Source: Norana najaformis
Lineage: Eukaryota > Annelida > Clitellata > Crassiclitellata > Hormogastridae
Assembly (NCBI GenBank): GCA_964023275.1
Contig: OZ029918.1
Location: forward strand, 36,107,063-36,171,062
Direction: 5' to 3'
DNA: 64,000 bases
Within the stretch, counting starts at the first letter, position 1. The number at the start of each line of letters is the position of its first letter. Under the pieces are notes generated by a model. The model was not told where the DNA came from. It saw only the letters and a list, made by a program, of their open reading frames with translations, and did not search any database. Positions 1 through 11,600 of this stretch are shown in pieces. The translations under genes were made by a program, and so were the position numbers.

Positions 1-43
<43 letters not shown>
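1..43. repeat. (GA)n microsatellite
   Basis: Uninterrupted GA dinucleotides from the window edge. Confidence 0.98.
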
Positions 44-45
<2 letters not shown>

Positions 46-236
46 ACTAGGTTCTATTATCCTGGTTTTCTCACTGATAAGCGGCATCCTAATTGACTGC
101 CTCTCCCTCTAGTTTGGCAAACAGCCCATCTAGACAATCACCAGACAACCACCAACTTATTTTCATGTCCTTGTAATTTCATTGGATTCATTATTTTCCG
201 ATTGCTATTAGCACAGCCATTTTGCTAATACACGCA

Positions 237-470
237 AGATAACCCAGTGGTTAGCGCTGGACTCTCATCCGTGAGGACAGAGGTTCAATTCCCCACCATG
301 GCAGAATGATGCTTGGATACGTTCATCTCCACTTGCGCCCCCTAACGAACAAGAATGAGTACATCGGCAGTCGGTGGGGAGATCACGCAGCAAGGGTGAG
401 GACTGACCAAAACCGTCAAGTGCCGAAGCTAAGTAAATAAAGTCACTAATATTTCACACCCTTGGCTGCA
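237..470 (+). mobile_element. tRNA-headed SINE, family A
   Basis: The head has pol III box-like motifs: AGTGGTTAGCGCTGGAC (A) and AGGTTCAATTCCC (B). The body has GCCCCCTAACGAACAAGAATG, GAGTACATCGGC and a GCCGAAGCTAAGTAAATAAA tail. The same order recurs at 5005-5250 and 23545-23800. Confidence 0.8.
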
Positions 471-629
471 TCTCGGGAAGGAAGGAAGGAGCCGCTGTTG
501 TTATGTTGCTAGACACTTGTGTAATGTAGTGTGTTAACGATGGATTCCAATTCCAAACACCACCCACCGTAGCCCTCTGCCTGCCTGGATCTTGACCTGG
601 AACCGAACCATTCATGTCTACCCATTTTG

Positions 630-700
630 TTTTGACTGCGCGCCTGTGAATAAGCTGATTCCCACGACTTAGCTTTATGTCGGCCCAGTAGAAATCGCTG
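630..700 (+). repeat. Dispersed retroposon-like motif
   Basis: The motif CCTGTGAATAAGCTGATTCC followed by GACTTAGCTTTA also occurs (diverged) near 3370-3400 on the minus strand and 31640-31690 on the plus strand, where it follows a LINE 3' end. Probably a LINE 3' UTR. Confidence 0.5.
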
Positions 701-1690
701 GCAGAAAATCCTGGCATTACGCCACATTCACTGCCAAATGCTGCAAGATAATTTTGTCTAATAATATGTCCCATGTTTATCAAGGTTTTGTTTTTGGGTC
801 CGGAGCACCTCTGAGAGTTCCCCTTGAATAGGTGCTATAAAAATCGCAATTACAATTACCAAAAGCACAGTTACGTGTAAGCAAAAAGCAGCAACAGTGT
901 CTGGTGAAAAGCCTCACTAACTGTGAGATACACCAGACGATTTATGTATACGAACATGTTAGTAACATGAGTGTCCAATACTGGCCGTGTACTATAAATA
1001 GCTTGACCCTTGGATTCTGACCTGGCACTAAAACCGACTTGGGACTTGATATAGCGCCGGCAATTAAGCTTGTCTTCCTGACGTGGCTTTTGTGCTGTAC
1101 ACAGACATTTTGGAGATTTATACCCTAGACTTTAGATGACTTTACCAAATCAAAATGTCACAGTTGGGCATTTATACAGCTCTAGGTCTAAGGTATGTCC
1201 ATAAATTCTAAAGCTTTTATAGCAATGGATAGTTCGATAAGGTTTTAAGTTGATTACAAAGCCATAAACTATAAACCCAAAATGTTAAACATGCACACAT
1301 CATCTCAACATTTAGTTGCAAAGTTTGCTCAACAATTTACTACACATGCTTGAAGATTATTAAGTATTGTAATGTAATGTAAAGCATCCAGACATTTATA
1401 TAGCGCATTTAACACCTTTTGAAGGTGCCCTCATTAGCTTGTTAAGAAAGAGGAGTTCATCTACAGGATAATGATGCCTGAACGGCCAGAAACGTTTCCA
1501 CAGTCTCTTAATAATGTTGCTAAAGCAAAAGATAGACCGGAGTTGACATTGTCAAAAATCATGTCTAGTTGCCACAGGCACTAATGTGCCCAGAATGTTG
1601 CAAGCCAGATTTTATCTAGCTGTAAAAACTCTTGCCCTGCCAGTTAAGCCAAAATGAATACATCAGTGCACAAAAAGTACTTAAAAAGCA
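700..1690. other. No gene seen; AT-rich intergenic
   Basis: No ORF or splice structure that I can support. It contains a GGTGCTATAAA-type retroposon tail near 830-860 and a minus-oriented tail motif (ATTTATATAGCGCATTTAA) near 1395. Confidence 0.6.
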
Positions 1691-1691
1691 C

Positions 1692-1740
1692 TAGCTATAT
1701 TATATATATATACACATATATTATACATACATACATACAT

Positions 1741-1832
<92 letters not shown>

Positions 1833-1850
1833 ACATACATACATACATGA
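1692..1850. repeat. Compound (TA)n/(CATA)n/(CA)n microsatellite
   Basis: TA run, then CATA units, a CA run of about 70 bases (1756-1826), then CATA again. The overlapping open frames on both strands are repeat artefacts. Confidence 0.97.
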
Positions 1851-2229
1851 GCCTACATTTGCTAATTCTACAGTTATTACCTTTTTTCAAATAACCGACT
1901 TTTATTGCCCTCGAGGCTATCTGCTGAATTAACACAATGACGTCAGGAAATTTTCTCCATATTTCTCTTATTTGATGATGTGATATTCGCTTTAATGCAG
2001 CAGGAACCGAAGTGGGACGCTACCACTTTAAAAAAACCCGCAAAATTAACAGCACCATCACTCACTTGCTCACTGTCGCTTTTATATATTAATCTGGATA
2101 CAATACGGTATTTCATGCAGCTCATTATCTTCAAAACATGGCGCAATATAAATCTGTTTGCATAGGGAACCGTTTGAGGCGAAGCAGACGGCGTGTGTCA
2201 ATAAATTATAATACTTTTTGTTCACTTAC

Positions 2230-2272
2230 CGGCCGCGGCCGCTCTCGCCAGTTGTTTAAACATTCCTCGCAT
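2230..2272 (-). CDS. Possible first coding exon of a leftward gene
   Basis: A GC-rich island with a NotI site in AT-rich surroundings. On the minus strand ATG at 2272 (or 2263) opens MRGMFKQLARAAAA and runs into GGCCG|GTAAGTG, a perfect donor. It could be exon 1 of a gene extending left of the window. No protein match is recognised, and a short alanine-rich ORF can arise by chance. Confidence 0.3.
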
Positions 2273-2527
2273 AAGACGCTTTGTTAAGCGCAGAAAATAG
2301 GAAACCGTAACGAAATGATATTTTCGCGACTGGTCCTGGCGTCACTGTGACAAGTTATCTCAAAAAAGAAATCTAAAGATCGAACTCAATCCAGGCCCCG
2401 CCGTCATCAGCTGGTTAGCGGGTTAAAGTCCTTGACTACCGCGACGTGCGAGAGGGGAACGATCGCATCAGGTATGGTAAGATTTGTGCCGTGTTTGGTT
2501 TTGAGATTGAAACTCTTTGTTTATGTA

Positions 2528-2745
2528 TCATCATCATCATCAACAACCGTGGGCTCAATGCCCGTAGGTGTCCGATGCCCGTTTCACAATGTGTCTCCAC
2601 TCGATTCTGTTTTGAGCCGCATGTCCCAGTCTCTGCAAGTCCGCGCCACACCACTCCTCAATGTCATCCACCCACTCTCGATGTGGTCTGCCTCTCTTGT
2701 TCGTACCTTCCATAATTCCAAACATCAGAGTCTTGTTTATGTAGC
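2528..2745 (-). mobile_element. RTE-type LINE reverse-transcriptase C-terminus and tail
   Basis: The minus strand encodes KTLMFGIMEGTNKRGRPHRE, WVDDIEEWCGADL and HIVKRASDTYGH then a stop at 2555-2557. The xGRPxxxWxDDIxEW pattern is the usual C-terminal end of RTE/jockey-like reverse transcriptases, and the (TGA)n tail at 2528-2545 fits RTE. 5'-truncated, not a host gene. Confidence 0.75.
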
Positions 2746-2779
2746 CTACACAAATCGCAGTTTCAGAACCACCATTTAA

Positions 2780-3660
2780 TTTGATTTGAACAAATCAAAC
2801 CCCGATTTCCTTGGACTTTTCTATGAGATTCGTTAAAATTTGATAGAAAATGTTCGAGAGAACACTCACAATTCGCCTGACTCACAAACTAGCAAATTAA
2901 GCAGTTTAAAGTAAACTTTATTTAATTATTTATTTCACATGTCACATTCCAATGTCTATACTTGGAAGCGATGATGTTAAGCTAAGGGACTGGGTTTGAG
3001 AGACGAGGTCGAGATCTAACCACAATGAGGTTAGAATAATCGTGGGTAATGATCGATTGGGTATTCCTTTGAAGACTAGTTTGGTTTTAGGTCTTATATT
3101 ATGTTGCACAAACATGGTTCACGTTTGTTTTGAGGTCGGCCTATTGTTGTACGGAACGTAATGTAAGCAAAGATCTTGATATGTTTTATAATGTTTAAAA
3201 AGTAGACTTGTCAAGAGCATACAACACCATGTGCAATTTAGTTCTTGCTCGAAATTCAGATTATTAATGGCGTGTCTGATTCAGTGACGCAACCCAAACA
3301 TAGATATATTATAGCGCTATAAATTTGTTATCGCAATCGTAAACTCGAGATTTTAGAGCGCCGAAAAAGCTGTCGCGGGACTCAGCTTATTCACAGGCGA
3401 AGTTCAAGACAGCCTCCCATACCTAGTACGGGACAAACGCTTGTTTCTGTTTCGTCGACATATACCATTCCTATCAGACGGTGGCCCACAGGGGCCGTTA
3501 GATTGGGCCGCGCAATGTGGGCATCCGAATGTAACTTTTTTAAATAAGCATTTAGTATTGCCTGTGTACAGAGTCTTAATAGCTCATAATTAACTGGCTT
3601 ACCTTTGATGGGATCTGCTGACAGGCAATTATGAGTCAGCCGCTGGCTTGAGATTGTTAT
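2780..3660. other. No gene seen
   Basis: AT-rich unique-looking sequence. Near 3370-3400 a minus-strand copy of the GTGAATAAGCTGAGTCCC motif marks an old retroposon. The long minus frame there has no recognisable protein. Confidence 0.5.
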
Positions 3661-3679
3661 TAAGTGTTTCTTAGGCAAG

Positions 3680-3724
3680 GAGGCAGACAGACAGACAGAC
3701 AGACACAGACAGACAGACAGACAT
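3680..3724. repeat. (CAGA)n microsatellite
   Basis: Tandem AGAC/CAGA tetranucleotides. Confidence 0.95.
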
Positions 3725-5004
3725 CTGCAGCAGTCCACCTGTGTCCTACCAAACTGAGTGAGACAAAAACATCCAGTTCAAATGATTCCAGATAAATTTA
3801 TTAAGAAAGTGAAGTTTATGACAAAAATCTGTTGACGTTAAAAATTAGCAAATCCAACATGTTACATCTGCCACAAATTACAGCGCAATGAGTTAACCAA
3901 ACATGAGTTCATAAATCGCCAGGTACATAAACAAACATTCAAGAACTGGTTGACTGACTGAATGAATATTCAGAATAACCATTCCATAAACCACATAATC
4001 TTGAATTGGCTGTTCATAAACTCCCTGTTCAAATTTTTGTAAAAGAAACAGTTTAAAAACCTTCCATTCATATTTTCATGAAAAACAATCTGTTCGTGCT
4101 TATGAACAACTTGCTCATGAACATGTTCAATCAAAAACAAGTGTGACAAAAGTAGCAACTTGAACAGTGAAATCACAAACACGCGCTAACACAGCAAAAC
4201 GGCATCGCAAAGAACAGCTTTCACTACAACGTCTCGAATAAAAAAACGAAACAAAAATTTATATACAGCCCAACTAAAATAAACGCATACTAAGTGAAAT
4301 CGATTTACAGCGCACATGTAGATCCTGTATAAAAATAGACACTCGCGTAATTGTTTGTTTACTTTTCTACGGCACCCCAAAAATCAAGTGAATTAGCTTA
4401 TTCGTAAACAAACCGATGATCAAACAGCCTACCTAAATGCAAAGCATAAATGAACAATGCGGTTTATTGCTTTTTCAACGCTGCAACAAGAAAAATTTAA
4501 GATTGGGAAAATTTTGATGCGTCAAACAGAAGAAACTGGCGATTGCTTTTCTAACAGCAACGCATCAAATGTCTCCTTCACTTGATTACATTACAGTATG
4601 TTAAATTAACTACATTACACTAACTACATGCATCCCACAGGAAAAACGTATCACCTGGGGTAATGGGGATCATCCCACCGGATCCCCGATTTTTACAGCT
4701 GTTGAAAAATGGTTTAGTATTTCAATTCTGGAGTCCCTGAAGTAAAAGTGGGACTAATTCATTCAGTCTCTATAAGCAGAGATCATTTTAGTTTTCCACT
4801 TTTGGCTGAACTCGTGTCTTGAGTTAATTCTTCAGACATTTCGTATGGAATTCATTCGACAGTTCTTGTGCGTCAGCAGTCTGTCCAGTCGTAAGATGGC
4901 GCCCACTAATTGGACATGAACTCGCAATCACTGGGTTACAGACCCAGCATCTACTGAACAGGCCACAATTCCACACGGTGGTCTCATCGGCAAGTGTTCT
5001 TAGG
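3725..5004. other. No gene seen
   Basis: AT-rich stretch with runs such as GAACAACTTGCTCATGAACA showing weak GAAC-type degenerate repetition near 4000-4150. No supportable CDS. Confidence 0.5.
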
Positions 5005-5250
5005 AGTGACATAGCCTAGCGATTAACATGCTGGACAGTCAACTCCGAGGTCAGTGGTTCTAATACCTGCCACGACAGACAGATTTCTGTTCCAACAGCA
5101 CCCTCTAACACTCAGCAGCAAAATGAGTACAGCGGCTGTACACTGTTAATGGAGAGATCAGACGGTGTGGGAGAGGACAGGCAACCCGCTTTCATATGCC
5201 GAAACTAAGAAAATGAAGCTGCTAACACTTTGTACCCACTGTTGCCTCTT
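5005..5250 (+). mobile_element. tRNA-headed SINE, family A
   Basis: Same layout as 237-470: TAGCCTAGCGATTAACATG head, GGTTCTAATACC B-box, CACCCTCTAACACTC, AATGAGTACAGCGGCTG, GGAGAGATCAGACGGTG, CATATGCCGAAACTAAG, GCTAACACTTTGTACCC. Confidence 0.82.
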
Positions 5251-5389
5251 AGCTTGACTGATGAACGTGGCCCTGATGTGACGCAGGTGCGACACACAAT
5301 TCAACCGTGAGTCCGAACACAACTTTACAATTAGAGAAATGTAAATATTTACATATACATGTAAACCTTAATGGTCTATTGTTAACTAC

Positions 5390-5660
5390 ATTATTATTAT
5401 TATGTTACCATCTGCAATAATATTTGGCTGGACCAAAAACATCATAAATTCCACAAATAAATATTCGAGATGTGGCACAAACACAGCTGATGAAATTGAA
5501 AGATTACCAAAACAGAAGCCTAATTATTATTATTAAATTATTTCCCACATTTCCACAATAATTACATCAATAAATAGTAATAATAATTAAGTTACTATTA
5601 TTAGTACTGCTAAAACTACTATTGCTGCAACTATTATCACTATCATTATTAAAATGAGTA
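5390..5660. repeat. AT-rich (ATT)n-like tract
   Basis: Interrupted ATT/TTA trinucleotides; no coding content. Confidence 0.7.
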
Positions 5661-5789
5661 CTTTAATATGGTTACTGTTATACTGCTATCCGTATTATTA
5701 GTACTGAGTACCTCTGTACCACGATACATGGAACCTGTACAACAGGAGTACCTATCGAAGTACTCGTGCACCAGGAAATTCTCTAAACG

Positions 5790-5935
5790 CACCCGTGATC
5801 TAGTGGCAAGAGTGCTGGACTTGAGACTTGCAAAGTCAGTGGTTCAAAGCTGCAGGCAAGGGCCGAAAGTCAGAGGGCGATTTGTAGTTGGTAGCTGTGT
5901 GGAGACGCAGGGGCAAGGGTAGGGTATATTGCAAA
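5790..5935 (+). mobile_element. tRNA-like SINE head, fragment
   Basis: GATCTAGTGGCAAGAGTGCT (A-box-like), GTGGTTCAAAGCTGC (B-box-like) and GGGCAAGGG. It lacks the family A body. Confidence 0.5.
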
Positions 5936-6761
5936 AGTGCATCTTCAATGGGAGACAATCTGAAAAAGTAGGCGATGACTTGGGGGCAGGAGAAGAATGT
6001 GAGAATAAAAGTACCTTCAATGGGAGTTAGTCAGAACTAGTGAGGGTACCAGTAGTTTTTCCCTCTACCCCTACAAATCGTACCCTCAGCTGACATTCGG
6101 AGGAATTCAAAGATTTTGTTTATTGCAGCATTTCTCAAACTACAGATTTCCCATTCTGTAGAAAATGTCAAATCATTTAGAGTATATTTGACCAACAGAA
6201 AACGAGTAAATTTACGCATAAGAAAATTCTGGAATGATTCTCAACACATTGGATCATCGGGTCAAATCTAGAACGCAATTTCCCAAACTTTACTGGTGCA
6301 TACATTCAGAGCTAGGGCCAACAGCTCTGCACATGTGTCTGATTACACGGTTTAAGTTAGAATCACAATTCTGAAAATAATCAAAGCACGCAAAAAATAT
6401 TATTTATTTATCTGAAACATTTTCATGTGATCATTTTCATTCTGATAGTTTGATCAAGGTTAGACTGGGCCACCTGATCACCGCTGGGCCAATTCTCAGC
6501 TCGGCACCTTAAAAATCCATACGAAACTAAACCAGACAAAAGGAATGAAGTTTGACGAACACCTGAAGCAAAATACTACAGCCTATCCCAAAAAATAAAA
6601 GCCTAAACCACTTCACGATAAAAACGCAGGAAAAGATCAAAGAACTTGAAATCATTATTCTCTCAAAAATGTTTTCGGTGACTCATACATAAAAATACTG
6701 TAAGACTCTCAAGTACTCTAGTACTTTAGTTACTATTAACTACTCTTAAGTACAATTACTC

Positions 6762-6858
6762 AAAAAAGCAAACATAAGTACTTGGGAGTACAAATTAGTA
6801 ATCCACAAAAACGCAAACATAAGTACTTGGGGGCACAAATTAGTAATACACAAAAACC
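6762..6858. repeat. Two tandem ~49-bp units
   Basis: The unit AAACATAAGTACTTGGGAGT plus ACAAATTAGTAATCCACAAA occurs twice in direct succession with few differences. Confidence 0.85.
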
Positions 6859-6999
6859 AAACTAAACAAGCTAACAGCGGTTGTCTAAGAGGTCTGCGCA
6901 GGTTCACAGCTTGCCCAGAGGAATGCACAAAAAGTCCCATGACGATCAATTGAAACAAAATCCAATTTCACTTATCAAAGACTTTAATGCTTCACTTCA

Positions 7000-8033
7000 T
7001 ATTTGTTTAGCCAAAGAAGACCTTTATTTTTTAAACTTTTTTGCCACAAAAGGGTTTAAATTTTCTTGCCTAAATTCAAGTAAGCAGACGGCCCAGCAGA
7101 CAGGAGACAGGCAGGAAAAGAGACATTCAGGCAGACATACAGGCAGGCAGACCAAATTTGCCACAATCAACTACGTTCTACCATATTCCACTAAAAGAAA
7201 AATTCTAGTTAGAGTCCACTCAGACATAATATAAGAGCCGATATATTCATATTCCGCTACTTGCTCACACCTAAAAATTACAATTAAGATTCCTTTTACT
7301 CTGCAAATTCACCATTTTTCAGCTTTCACAAAGCCCTTTTTTCACAACGATTTTCAGTTACCCCGTAAAAACTTGATTAAACAAACATCGGAAAGAACAA
7401 CAACAAAATAGAATTTCTGGAATTCATCTTGCAACGCCATCTTCCTCACATGGCTGCTGTATGTACTCCCAGATCGCTTTTAATGTCACATGTGTTTAGG
7501 AAAGCCACTGCATGACAAAATTCAGGATTTCTTGAAATAATGAACTTTGTGGACATTGCTGCTTACAGAAATACTGCACGTTCCAATAACTAATTTGTAA
7601 GAGTAAGTCAAAGCTCAAAAACTACATCTAATCTAGCAAAGCAATCAGGCCAGGTCATACAAACAGGTCAAGTTAGACAAATAGGTCAAGTCTGACAATC
7701 AGTTCTGGTTAAACAAACTCAGCAAGTGAAGCAAGTGGGTCAGGTAATTAGGTAAACAGAAGGTAAAAAGGCCAAGTCAGTCAAATAGATATCAGGCAAA
7801 CATTTAAGGTTCATAGATCAAGTCAGGTAAATAGGCTGTCAGTCGAATAGGTATCAGGCAAACAGGTCAGGTAAATAGATCAACTCATGCAAACAGGTCA
7901 GTTCAGGCAAGCAGGTCCAGTCCCAAAAACAAGGTCAAGCGTTTTAACGATAATGTATACGTATCTGATTCTGTCGGTTCATACAGAATCTGAGATTTAT
8001 AAATGACTGACTGACTGCGCCCTTCTTACCCAC
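7000..8033 (-). other. Probable 3' UTR / downstream region of the BAR-RhoGAP gene
   Basis: Sequence 3' of the TAG. The nearest good AATAAA on the minus strand (TTTATT on plus) is near 7025; an ATTAAA lies near 7478. The transcript end is not determined. The stretch contains an AGGTCA-rich degenerate repeat (7650-7925) and no coding potential that I can support. Confidence 0.35.
7650..7925. repeat. Degenerate AGGTCA-rich tandem repeat
   Basis: About a dozen variants of CA(A)ACAGGTCAAGTCAGGTAA at irregular 20-25 bp spacing. AGGTCA happens to equal a nuclear-receptor half-site. Confidence 0.7.
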
Positions 8034-8694
8034 CTAAGGTCGCGTCATGGGTGGAGGCGGTGGCTGAGGTCGCGGGGGTTTAGCACCTCCCCCTCCATAG
8101 CTTGACTGACGGACGTGGCCCTGATGTGACGCAGGTGTGACATCTTTATCTGGTGCGGCATCCAATAATGACGGATAAAGTTTTATGTGCGTCTTCTCTG
8201 GCGGTGAAATCATCGTATCACCTGCCAGACTCGGTTTGATGGTGATGGCGGGCTTTTCCGGAGTCGACTGATACACTGTTGCTCTTGCGCCGGGTTTTTC
8301 CCGCAGCAACGGGGGTTTTTCCACAGCCACGGAGGGCTTATCCACGGCTGTGGTGGGCTTTTCCATGGCTCCAGTGGGCTTTTCCGGTGGCAGAGCTTGT
8401 GGTCGCTCGGGCGGGGGCATTTTCGGGCGTTCGTGGCGCATGCTCGGGCTCGATGGTCGTTCGGGCTTTGGGCTGATCATCCCTTCTGATGGTAGGCTTG
8501 ACTCGGGAGTGGAGATGCGTGGAGCGACGTTTCCACTTGTTCCGGTTGCTTGTCCAGTTACTCCTGTTGAATTGGATTTTCCAAACACTGGATGGAGGAG
8601 TGATGTAGAGTCAGCTGGTGGTAGAGGAGCTGGCGGCTTCTTTGGTCCACGTTTCAAGGTGCTTGGACTGGCACTGGATGAGGGATTGTCTTGC
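8034..8694 (-). CDS. ARHGAP44: ARHGAP17/44-like exon 16, proline-rich tail and stop
   Basis: Encodes about 219 residues from QDNPSSSAS through [13 protein letters not shown] to a run of repeated EKP units ([30 protein letters not shown]) and a final [13 protein letters not shown], then TAG. PxxP-rich tails in RICH proteins bind SH3 domains. The EKP/DKP repeats, seven or so in 50 residues, are a local expansion. Acceptor GCTGATAG|GCAA. The sequence after the stop contains GTGGGT, so a splice variant that skips the stop is conceivable but not supported. Confidence 0.88.
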
Positions 8695-11600
8695 CTATCA
8701 GCAGAAACACAGATTAAGCTGACAAGAAACTAGTGAAACGGCTCAAGGACCATTCTGAATAGGCACAAACTCATTCACTTATCCATACAGAGCATCGACT
8801 CATTCATTCAGTCATTCAGAGCATTCATTCGTCCAGAACTTTCATTCATTTGTAACATTCATTCATTCATAGCATTACTTCATAGCATTCATTCATTCAT
8901 TCATAGCATTCATTCATTCAGAGCATTCATTCACAGCGTTCACATAGAATCCCTCGTAGACATCCAGAATACGTACTTTTCCATCACAGACAGCTCCAAA
9001 AACATTTTCAACCTATCTTAAGATGCATCTGTTCAGATATCCATATTTAGCGCCCTAGTGAGGTTCCTGAAAGACATTGTACAAATGATCAGACACATAC
9101 ATGCCTATAGATTCAAAGGCATTAGCAGCCCAGCTAGGCTAAAGGTAACATCTTTTAAGTGCTGGTGAAGGTGCAGGCGAATTCACATATGCAAATACAA
9201 CAACTGCAATCCAATCACGTGACACAGCCTCTCCTTAACTACAGCCAGTCACACTGTGGATTTGAACCCCAAACAACGAAAAAAAGGTCAGCAGCTGCAT
9301 TTCCAAACAACACTTTAGGCAAAATGTTTTATTTGGGCAGATGGACAAGCAGGCAGACATGCCTGACAGACAGACAGACAGAAAGACAGATAGACAGACA
9401 GACAGACACACAGATAGGCATTAAAGCAGAACAATTCTGGGAAGTGCAAAGTGAATTAGATCCAGATCAACTTAAACATCATGTCTCTACATAAATCACG
9501 GTAATCCTGTCCACTTATCTATCTCCGATGATAACCATCTTCATTTATCAAGGCATTCATAAGGCGCCTTTAAGAACTTCCCAAAAGCGCCAACAAGTTA
9601 ACAGTCTATACTGCTTACGTGGTTTCCGATGAGACAATTCCTGTCAGGATGTTGGCAGTGATGTTGCCGACTCCGCCCGACGGTTGCACGCAGTTGCTGT
9701 TGTTTACATCAATGCTGTTGTTGGTTGGAGACAACAGCGGAGATCGGCCACCCAAAAAGTCGATATCTGATCAAGTTAACAGGTTACATAAATAAGTAAA
9801 AATAGCAAAAAAACATAACTAAATTTTTTGTCTGGTGTTGTCTCAGAAAACTGACCCGGTATACTCTTCATTTTAAGGGATGCATTTAACAAATCAAACT
9901 GTTCAACAGTACTAAGACATATTTGGGCTGTGGGACCTAAGCTGAAATATGCAAAAAGGGGCACACTCAAAATGTGAACAGAATTAAAGCACATCTGATT
10001 AATCATGCAGTGGGGTCCAAAAATCTAAAGTGAAGTCAAGAAGAAAAGAGTAAGAAAATGGAAAAGGAAAGGAAAGGAATAGAAAGGACAATGTTGGAAA
10101 GGAAAAGACAACGAAAGCAAAAGGGAAGAAGAGTTTGAAAGGAGAGGGAAATGCAAGGAAAAGGTGGTGAAAGGGAAATGGTTCGGGAGAGAAAGGAAAA
10201 CCAGAAGAATTTAGACAGGAAAGAGATGGAAAGATGAGCCGCAAAGGAAAGAAAAAGAGAAAAAATGAGAAAAAGGAAAGTACAAAGGAAGAAAAAGAAA
10301 CGCATGAGAAAAAAGACAATTCAGGGCAGCAATTGGGAAAAGCAAAAGGAAAAACAGAAAACTCAAGCTGGATGAAATGGAGAAAGGGATCAACTGACCT
10401 CCTGGAAAGAAGTAGTTGGCATTTGCTACGAGGGTCTCGACAATGGAACTCTGCAGACCGGTTGTTAACATATTTGGTCTACAGAAAGAAAGCCACTTTA
10501 ATAATCACCACTCACAGTTAATTAAATCAACACAAACTCGAACAACGATACACATCAACTGCTCTGCATGCCTATGATTCCTCGCTCAGCCAATGGACAC
10601 ATTGCGTGCTAACAAATGTCTTACTTACTTAACCAAATTAGTGACTGTTGCAAAGATGGCAACTGCTGAAACTATGTTCTGTAATGATTAATCAACCCCT
10701 AAACTTGTTCATTCAACCTGAATCAGCTTTATATGCACAATAAACTGACAGATTAACGAATAATAATAATGATAATAATAATAAATCCTGAATGGTCATT
10801 TCTACCTTGGGTAAAAAATAAAATACACTGGAGACTCCTTAAAACATGCTTTATTATGGCACAAATTCTGATAACTTGTTCAAAAAATCAGTTCAGCTAA
10901 TGAAAGTGATCTCAATTTAACAAGATCCTGTCATAAAGCGGTTCTTGATACGACGGTTTTCAATGATAGCAACATAACGAGTTTCCGGTGTATTAATAAG
11001 TTCTGACAGAACAGCATCAATCGTTTAAACTGAGATTAAGAAAACCATGCATACCATAAAATCGAACGCTTACCCTGTTTCCCCCTTTGGCCAGAGCAAA
11101 TTCGGCGCAATGACTAGTGAGATATTGCTAGCAGACATCTTGTTCACATCCGCATATTCAGACAGCTTCGCAAGGAATTTGATCAAGTACCTGATTCAAC
11201 AGAAATTAGGCATTTCTAAGTAAAATTAAGATTCATTCAGAAAAATATAGAAGCATTTATTCTGAAAAGCAGCACATATGGAACAAAACAAAGTGGTAGC
11301 AATAAAAAATTAAACAGTAATTTGGATTAACTCAAATTTTGAGGCTTCCAAAGTGCAGCCGTAGATCAAAAACTTCTAAAATTCAAAGTCTTTCAATTTC
11401 TTAGTCATATCATTCAAGAGCTCTTCAGGGATCATCCATCAAGGATATCCACAAAAATTATCTAATATGGACCTCTCTCTCCCCTTGTCAAAATCTGTCC
11501 ACATTTGGCATAACCCTCCTTGCGGATGTCCTTTCTGGACGATCCCCAATACCCTTCAAAGAGAATTATTACGCCTAATCACATTTTACATAATAATAAT

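Noticed and set aside
3391..3738. 115-codon minus ORF
   Set aside because: Begins in a CAGA microsatellite, has no recognisable domain, and ends in a dispersed retroposon motif.
9999..10521. Phe/Ser-rich minus frames and a Lys/Glu-rich plus frame
   Set aside because: Polypurine tract artefacts; only 10399-10478 on the minus strand is a real exon.
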